A stretch of DNA of 64,000 nt from assembly GCA_021521415.1 (NCBI GenBank), contig JAIQDT010003821.1:203188-267187 (forward strand). Direction: 5' to 3'. Source of the DNA: Bidens hawaiensis (Eukaryota; Streptophyta; Magnoliopsida; Asterales; Asteraceae). This document shows positions 57,338 to 64,000 of the stretch, in pieces. The notes under the pieces are model-generated. The model was given only the letters and a program-made list of their open reading frames with translations. It did no database searches and was not told the origin of the DNA. A program made the translations under genes and the position numbers. Positions within the stretch are counted from its first letter, which is position 1, and each line of letters begins with the position of its first letter.

Positions 57338-58112
57338 ACAATACATATTTGAGGGAGCTTAACTACTTTCTTGGGCTTGAAGTTATCTATACTTCAATTT
57401 AAACCAATCCAAATATACCACTAATATACTCACTCCCACTAAGATGTTGGATGCCAAACTGGCACCAACACCTTTAAGCACTAATGTTTTTTGTGTCTGT
57501 AAGTGAACTATACTCGGATCCTACTCATTATCTTTCGATTGTGGGGGCTCTTCAGTATCTCACAATTACTCGTCCCTGACGTCTCCAACGTTGTTAATCA
57601 AGTTAAATCAGTTTTTACATGCTCCAGCACTTACATATTATGAAGCTGTCAAACGGATTCTCAGATATATTAAGGGTACTCTTGCCTTTGGTCTTCACTA
57701 CTAACGGCCCTTTCATACTTCCCTACTAGGTTACTCTGATGCTTACTGGGCTCGAAACACGTCGATCTACTTATGGTTACTCTATTTTTTTTATTTTTTA
57801 TTTTTTTGTGGAAACCATCTCATGGAGTGCTAAGAAACAACCTACTATTGCTCGTTCCAGTTGCGAATCTGAATATCGAGCTATGGCAAATGCAGCTGCT
57901 GAGATAGTATGGCTTAGTCATCTTCTTCAAGAACTTCATGCCTTACCGCCTAACCGCCCAAATATTCCCTGTGATAATCGAAGTGCTTGATTTCTCACTC
58001 AAAATCCTCTCTCTCACAAACAAGCCAAACACATTGGTTTGGATTATCATTTTTTTTTGTGAACTTGTTGCTTCTGTTAAACTGCATACCAAGTTCTTTT
58101 TTAGAAGGGTTT
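57338..58112 (+). pseudogene. Ty1/copia pol 3' fragment (RT end to RNase H)
   Basis: In shifting frames it reads YFLGLEV, MLDAK-TPL, YRSIVGALQYLTITRPD, AVKRILRYIKGTL and GYSDAYWA. An open stretch at 57739-57990 follows with TRRSTYGYS, ISWSAKKQPTIARSSCESEYRAMA and EIVWLSHLLQELH, the copia RNase H signature, then LVASVKLHTKFF. Several frameshifts and stops are present, and a T-rich insertion sits at about 57785-57808. Neither LTR nor integrase is attached. It lies between the ARF-GAP relic and the kinase relic. Confidence 0.85.
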
Positions 58113-58347
58113 TGTTATGTCATATAAGCTAGTCCTAACCACATATATCAATAATATGGTAATTAAGGATAGTAAAGTACCAGGTAAGGATGCAGACTTC
58201 GATATAGGTTCGTTGTATTCGTCGCAGTTGTTATGAATATATTTCTCCTGTACAAAGAGCCTATCACGTTATGTTTAGTGGTTTATGCTTGATGTATCAA
58301 CTCTAATGTATTAGTTCATTCTTGTTAACTAGTTAGTATACATGTTT
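58113..58347. other. Short gap
   Basis: No gene is visible. It is probably the 3' flank of the kinase relic. Confidence 0.4.
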
Positions 58348-59034
58348 CTATAAATTTAAACTTACCGGTGCTTCCAACGCTTGCTTAAGTCTCTTTACCA
58401 CCAAATCCATCGAAGGTCGTTTTTCTCTATCCCTATGCAAACATTGATACGCAATATACGATATCTCTTTCAACGAACCTGGGTACAATTGCTCCGCCAC
58501 GAGAGGATCAATAATTTCATGTAATTTGTCTTCTTTGTAGTAGTCTTTAGCATAATGGGCAAGATACCCCCGTTTATCGTCTACTTCTATAAAGCACAAC
58601 TTCCCGCACAAAACTTCAAACAATATGACCCCAAATGAATAAACATCAGATTCTTTTGTGAGTACCCCGGTTTGTATATACACGGGATCACAATAACCAA
58701 GTGTGCCACAAGCGTCGGTAACAAGGAAAGTGTCTTTTTCATTCACACGGCCTACTTTCGAAAGTCCTAGATCGGATATCATACCTTTCCAGTTGTGATC
58801 TAAAAGAATATTTGAACTCTTTATATCCCTATGGATAACTCTATGTTTTTCTGCAACGCGGTTATGAAGATAATCCAAACCCAAGGCTACATCAATACAT
58901 ATATTAATCTTTTGCATGCATGTTAGAGTTGTGTCCACGCATATAAACTTATCGAAGCTTCCATGCTCAGCGTGCTCATAAACAAGGATCTTTTCGTTAT
59001 CTTCCTCGCAAAAGCCAAGAAGTGTGAAGAGGTA
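58348..59034 (-). pseudogene. Receptor-like protein kinase, N-lobe missing
   Basis: The open minus-strand frame covers kinase subdomains IV-XI: TLLGFCEEDNEKILVYEHAEHGS, HRDIKSSNILLDHNW (catalytic loop intact), SDLGLSK where the family has DFG, GTLGYCDPVY (activation loop end), and ESDVYSFGVILFEVL, ending KRLKQALEAP. It matches plant receptor-like/cytoplasmic Ser/Thr kinases, especially a group expanded in Asteraceae. The ATP-binding glycine loop and the subdomain II lysine are missing, because homology stops at 59034 where an LTR begins. With the DFG-to-DLG change and no N-lobe it cannot be a working kinase. Confidence 0.85.
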
Positions 59035-60022
59035 TGTACCCGCCTCAACACCAAGCAAGGCGGGTCAACCCACAAGATAAAGACATTATGAAGGCACGAA
59101 AGCCAAAACCCAGGCGCATCGCGCATACAAAACATGCTCAGGCATCATATGCTCGCGCATAACATATGCGCGCGGCGCATATCGCATGCTCTTGCACATC
59201 ACATATGCTCGCGTGTCACATATGCGCGTGGCGCACCAGCGCGCGGCGCATATCACACGCTCGTGCATATCACACCTGCGCATGAAATATCTGCGCGTGA
59301 GAATAAAAAGAAGACTTCGCGCATCCTCAGGATGGGCGCATATCACACGTGCACATAATCAACCTCGTCCTTATCCAAATCAGGATCAGGGCAACCTTGA
59401 TTGTGCACGTCAGACACTCTTCTAGAAGGCATCTTTTTAAGGAGTAAGAATATGCTGATGTTGACAGCTGCCAAATGAAAGGTCGACAACTCAGCATGAC
59501 ACATGTGCTACCACATGATTTCAACCAACGAGAAAGCGCCAGGTGTCCCAGAGGACACGTGGGCGCAGTGCGATTGGAGGAGGCCAACGAGGCTGAGCCC
59601 AGCCAGTGGAAACCCTAGCACTATAAATACAGCATCAACTCCACTTTGATGACACATTCATTCACACTCAATCATTGACAGTTACAAGCAGTGATATCAC
59701 ATTCAATCATATTGAATTATATTCACTCACAGTCAGTTACAGAAAAAACACACAGTCACACAATCAAGAGTATTCAGCGATTCAGCAATACTCTTGAGAT
59801 TTCACTGACTCACACTTTATTATCTTCTCCACAAAGATACTGATTCTCACGCCGGAGGGTTACCCCAAAGAGGACCCCTCTGTCCCTTTCTGAGGGGTAA
59901 GTAACGGCGCTGTTCATTTTGTAGGTGGAAGAACACGGATTCAAAGGAACCATCGGTGAAACAGTTTAATCATACCCGAGGAAAGTAGATCTGCTACCAG
60001 TGAGTAGATCCACGTTTCATCA
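59035..60022 (+). repeat. 5' LTR (988 bp) of the Tat-like element
   Basis: It begins TGTACCCGCC at the kinase break and ends TTTCATCA before the primer site. It holds a GCGCAT-rich repetitive block (59115-59350) and the promoter at 59619. The boundary is inferred from the kinase break, TG...CA ends and primer site; no second LTR is in view. Confidence 0.7.
59619..59628 (+). promoter_or_regulatory. LTR TATA box
   Basis: ACTATAAATA follows a GGAAACCCTAGC context in the middle of the LTR. Transcription would start about 30 bases downstream. Confidence 0.7.
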
Positions 60023-60023
60023 T

Positions 60024-60030
60024 TGGCGCC
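60024..60030 (+). other. Primer-binding site (TGGCGCC type)
   Basis: TGGCGCCATCC directly after the LTR is the primer-site form usual in Tat/Athila elements. The matching part is short. Confidence 0.75.
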
Positions 60031-60090
60031 ATCCACTGTTACAAACGGCAATCAGATCTCATCCAGATCTACGAAAAAAAATCAATCACC

Positions 60091-61852
60091 ATGGTTTCTG
60101 GAGTTCGTAACGTTGATCAAGCTCTGGAGGATATTGAACGTGAGGGTGTTAACGACGGACAGCAGGTTCTGAGGGTTCCGCGTGATTCTACGCGTACCAC
60201 CAGCAACCGTCCCTTCGTCACAACCCCTCACGGCCAGACTGAAACTCCTCCAGACGATCATACGTTACAAAATATGGCCGGCGCGAAGCTGAAAGGACCA
60301 ATGGGTCCAGAAGATGAAGCAAACGATCCGAATGAATGGCTCATAAATGAGCAGCGGCGTCTGATGGAAAAGTACACTGAAATGATCAAACAGAAGAAGC
60401 TAGCCGACCAAACACAAAGGCAAGCGATTGATAAGCAGCCTACAAAAAGGCCGCGCGCGCCGGAAGAAGGGCATTCTGTTCACACTGCACACACTGAGTT
60501 CAGTGATGAAGAAGTGCATAGCATGAGGAAGACAAGGGATACTCATGCAGGAGGCTCGCAGCTCCGCGCGCCTGTGAACATGGCGCCTGGGGCCAGAGCA
60601 GATCTGGATCTGCACATGCCATACAGCCCACCGGTCAGAGGGCAAGTTGACGTAACCACACCCTACAGACCAGCCATCCTGGTAAAACACTCAAAGTTTA
60701 CTGCGCGCATCGCGCAGGCTCCCATCCAGCACAAGACCAAGATGCCAAGTGGTCTGGGCAAATATGATGGCACAACAGATCCAGATGACTTTTTGCAGGG
60801 GTTTCTATAACACGGAAACCTAGAGAGCTGGACGATGCCAACATGGTGTCATATGTTTGCTCGCTGCCTCACGGGCGCTGCGCGGGTATGGTTCGAAAGC
60901 TTGCCGACAGGGCAAATTGATGGGTTCGAGGAACTATTAGAAAAGTTCCAAGCCCACTTCGTACAGCAGCGCAGGCACACGCGCGATCCTGATGACATCA
61001 TGCACTGCATACGCAGGAATGATGAAACGATTGAAGATTACATCACTCGTTTCAATCAGGAGTCCCTGGCAATCGGGGGCATAACTGAGCAGCTCCTGCG
61101 CGTGGCCTTTATACAAGGCGCGCGCAGTGATCAGTTACGACGAGCTCTCGTAAGCAAAGATGGTATGGCCCACCACGTGGGCCAAGTTAATGGAGGCATC
61201 GCGAGTTTTCGCGAGAAATGAGAAACAGATTGCCCAAGATAGGGCAAGAGAAAGAGCGCATCAGGCTGAATCACCGCGCAGCAAAGAGAAGAGGGCCAAA
61301 CAGAACTCTGTATGGTCCAGGTTGCAGCCAACAAGTTTTTCTTCCGCGGAAAAACAAGCGCAACCAAGCTCACCCCAGCCCCAAAAGGATGCTCGTAAAC
61401 ACGGGGAGGGTGACAAGAGGGAGGGCGGCAGAGATCCCAGCAGACCTCTGCCAAGAATATGGACTCCTCTCACTAAAACACCTTCACAGGTGTTAAGTAC
61501 TGAGAATGTCCAATTCAAGCCTCCCAAACAACTACACTACAAGGGACCGCAAAACAGTGGCAAATATTGTGAATTTCACAGGTCCCCGGGCCACAACACC
61601 GACGCATGCCATCATTTAAAGGATGCGATCGAGAAGGATGTAAAGTCGGGCAGGCTGGCTCACTTGGTAAAAAACCAAAGAATAGAAGATGAGCAACCGG
61701 AGGGAGCCTCTGCCAGCAAGAAGTACAAAAGAATCTGTGTGGCTGAGGGGGGACGACAAGGGCAGACGTCAAGAAAGAGAAGCGCGCAAATTCACGGAGA
61801 TTGGCGCGAGCAGCAAGTCATCTTCCAAGAATCAGGGGAGGCCCTTCAATAA
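60091..61852 (+). pseudogene. gag: Gag of the Tat-like element, stop and frameshift
   Basis: The frame starts MVSGVRNVDQALEDIE. A hydrophilic N-terminal region is followed by the gag domain: GLGKYDGTTDPDDFLQGF, then TAA at 60808-60810, and in the same frame TWCHMFARCLTGAARVWFESLP, FEELLEKFQAHFVQQRRH and DETIEDYITRFNQES. Near 61160-61200 a frameshift moves the reading to AKLMEASRVFARNEKQIAQDR. A CEFHRSPGHNTDACHHL zinc knuckle (about 61569-61620) follows. The frame ends at 61852. Confidence 0.85.
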
Positions 61853-61859
61853 GCAGTCC

Positions 61860-62200
61860 TCTAGTCATTACCACACACATTGCTCATTACGAAGTGTCAA
61901 AGGTCCTGGTGGACACTGGAAGCGAATCTGACATTATGTATGAGCAGTGTTTCAGAAGTTAGACCCGGCAGACCAAGCGCGGCTCGAAATTGTGAACGCA
62001 CCGATCTGTGGTGTCTCAAATGAAATCATACATCCCCTAGGCCAGATTCAGTTTTGAACTAACTATGGGGGATGATGAGCACAAGCGAGCCGAAGTTGTC
62101 AACTTCTTGGTCTTGCCCACCACGTCATGCCACAATATGATCCTGGGTAGGGGAACGATTTGCCCAATTTAATGCTGTACCGTCGCCAGCGCACGGCGCA
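61860..62200 (+). pseudogene. Aspartic protease region of the Tat-like element
   Basis: The motif KVLVDTGSESDIMYEQCF gives the catalytic DTG triad of retroelement protease. A frameshift and stops follow directly (TAG at about 61958). A homologous tail reading NEIIHPLGQI is still visible. Confidence 0.7.
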
Positions 62201-63332
62201 TTGGGGATCCCTACAACAACAGGCGTAGCATTTGTTTACCGCGATCATTTGTGCGCAGTGACAAGCACGCCGCGGGAAGGGAGAATGAAACTTACAATGG
62301 CTGACAATGCGCCAGAGAAGTGGATTTTAAACCCAAAATTCCCAGAGCAAACGGTCACAATTGGCGCTACCATTTCAGACGAAACGAGATTGAGAATGAA
62401 AAAGTTGCTTACAAAATACACGTCGGTTTTCGCGTGGCAACACTCCGATATGACGGGGGTCCCCGCGAGACTTGGCGCAACATTCTCTTAACACGTTTAA
62501 GTCGGTGGAGCCAATTGCACAGAAAAAGAGAATCATGGGGGATGAAAAGGCGAAGGCCATGAATGAGCAAGTGGAGGACCTGTTGCGCGCAAACATCATC
62601 CGCCCAATTCGATACCAGACATGGGTAGCCAATCCTGTGATGGTAAAGAAAAGCAAACGGGTCATGGAGAATGTGTATTGACTTCAAGGACCTCAACAAA
62701 GCATGTCCGAAAGATTGTTACCCCTCCCAAACATCGACGCAAAGGTGGACTCCGTGGCGCCATTCAAGCTCAAATGTTTCCTGGATGCCTATAAAGGCTA
62801 TCACCAGATTCAAATGGCACCACAGGATGAAGACAAGACGGCCTTCAGAACCGACAAGGGTGTTTTTTGTTACACAAAAATGCCCTTTGGTTTAAAGAAT
62901 GCGGGCGCAACCTATCAGAGACTTATGGATTCGGTTTTCAGTGAACAAATCGGAAGAAATCTAGAAGTCTACGTCGATGATTTGGTGATCAAGAGCAGGG
63001 AGGAGAGACAAATGCTCAAGACATCGAGGGAAACCCTTCAGCGCCTAACGGAGGTTAACATGAAGCTCAACCCGAGCAAATGTACTTTCGGCGCAGAAGA
63101 GGGGAAATTTCTTGGTGTAATGGTCACTAAGGATGGTTTCAAGGTGAACCCTGAAAAGGTGGAAGCCATCCTTGACATGCCTTCACCATCCACCATGAAA
63201 GAGGTTCAGAAGCTGAATGGTAGATTGGTGTCAATCAACAGGTTCCTAGCGAACCACGCCAGCAAATCTACTCCATTCGTTAACACCTCTGAGGAACTGT
63301 TTGAAGAAGAGCCAATTCAAGTGGACGCCTGA
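62201..63332 (+). pseudogene. Reverse transcriptase region of the Tat-like element
   Basis: A linker (FPEQTVTIGATIS, YTSVFAWQHSDMTGV) leads into RT motifs: VEDLLRANIIRPI, CIDFKDLNKACPKDCYP, FLDAYKGYHQIQMAPQDEDKTAFRT, GVFCYTKMPFGLKNAGATYQRLMD, and the catalytic YVDDLVIKS. Then come LNPSKCTFG and KFLGVMVT. At least three frameshifts (about 62490, 62665 and 62720) break the frame. The block from 62703 to 63332 is open. Confidence 0.85.
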
Positions 63333-64000
63333 GGCTGAGCAAGCTTTCAATGAGATAAAAGAATGTCTCATTAAATGCCAGCGCTCACAGCTCCACTTCC
63401 TGGCGAGACCCTTACATTGTACCTGTCAGCTGGAGACCGCGCGATCGGCGCAGTATTATTGGTGGATCGCAAGGGGATACAAACGCCGATATATTATGTG
63501 AGTCGGGTGCTCACAGACCCTGAGACGCGCTATTCCATAATGGAAAAGTTAGTTTTGTCACTAACACACGCGTCGCGCAAGCTCCATAGATACTTCAATG
63601 GTCATCCTATTGAAGTTCTGACTGGTTACAACATCCAGCAAGTTTTGCGACGCCCCGCGCTCTCCGGAAGGCTGACAAAGTGGGCGCTGGAATTAGGTGA
63701 ACACACGATCACTTATAAGCCCCGTCCAGCGATAAAGGGTCAAGTTTTGGCGGATTTCATCACGGAAATCCCAGACGGAAAGATTGAAGAAGCTCAGCGC
63801 GAGGTAGATCCTCCGCGAGCAAATGATGAAGAAGATGTTTGGAGGCTATTCACTGATGGAGCCTCCAACAGCGAAGGGTCCGGCGCAGGCCTCAAACTGA
63901 TGGACCCTGATAATCGTGAATATACTTATGCTATCAGGTTGGACTTCAAGAGTACCAACAATGAGGCTGAGTATGAAGCCCTGCTGGCTGGTCTGCGCAT
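63333..64000 (+). pseudogene. RNase H and archaeal-type RNase H region (cut by window edge)
   Basis: After a frameshift near 63378 the frame stays open to the end. It first gives the retroelement RNase H segment (LYLSAGDRAIGAVL, IYYVSRVLTDPETRYS, KLHRYFNGHPIEVLT, ITYKPRPAIKGQVLADFI). It then gives FTDGASNSEGSGAGL and STNNEAEYEALLAGL, the start of the second RNase H typical of Tat elements. Confidence 0.85.

Larger units (their letters stand above)
59035..64000 (+). mobile_element. Degraded Ty3/gypsy element, Tat-lineage type, running off the window
   Basis: The order is 5' LTR (59035-60022), a TGGCGCC primer site, gag, protease, reverse transcriptase, RNase H, and then a second, archaeal-type RNase H domain at the right edge. 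A dual RNase H is characteristic of the Tat (Ogre/Retand) lineage. Multiple frameshifts and stops make it defective. It is richer in GC and in GCGC than its surroundings. Integrase and the 3' LTR would lie beyond 64000. Confidence 0.9.

Noticed and set aside
59086..59425. His/Arg/Ala-rich frames on both strands
   Set aside because: They come from the GCGCAT-rich repetitive block of the Tat-like LTR.

Overview
This window is plant nuclear DNA, most likely from a eudicot of the daisy family (Asteraceae). It is AT-rich and intron-rich, and transposon fragments make up most of it. The family-level guess is inference: it rests on the style of the receptor-like kinase relic, the copia RNase H relic and the FAR1-like relics, and no marker gene fixes the species. 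I saw no rRNA gene, tRNA gene, CRISPR array or bacterial-type operon.

One complete conserved gene is visible: a SERINC/TMS-type multipass membrane protein on the + strand. Its untranslated first exon ends at 41009. Twelve coding exons lie between 45464 and 53692 and join in frame to 405 codons plus stop. Its introns hold a foldback element, a Helitron end, hAT-like and Tourist-like elements, tandem repeats and microsatellites. A second likely gene is a small plant-specific protein at 11397-11699, with a broken duplicate at 15342-15648.

Region by region: 1-3.5 kb holds a Helitron-like end and long-LTR-like sequence. 3.5-7.3 kb is a large inverted duplication of a FAR1/MULE transposase fragment. 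7.3-9.7 kb is a TIR element holding a GC-rich, exon-like stretch. 10.8-16.3 kb is the small-gene duplication with MITEs, a pogo-like relic and an LTR fragment. 16.5-20.4 kb is a truncated Ty3/gypsy element with a 2.1-kb LTR. 21.4-25.8 kb has foldback, MITE and SINE copies. 28.7-31.7 kb is a complete non-coding LTR retroelement with a perfect 5-bp target duplication. 32.4-34.6 kb is a gypsy gag-protease relic. 34.7-40.5 kb is mostly gene-free. 40.7-54 kb is the SERINC gene. 54.4-57.3 kb is a frameshifted ARF-GAP (AGD14-like) relic. 57.3-58.1 kb is a copia pol fragment. 58.3-59.0 kb is a decapitated receptor-like kinase, cut by the LTR of a degraded Tat-lineage gypsy element that runs off the right edge.

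The most unusual structures are the 3.8-kb FAR1/MULE palindrome, whose architecture resembles the maize Mu killer silencing locus, and the foldback MULE-type elements at 21.9, 48.7 and probably 39.9 kb. Most of the rest is ordinary repeat decay around one housekeeping-type gene.
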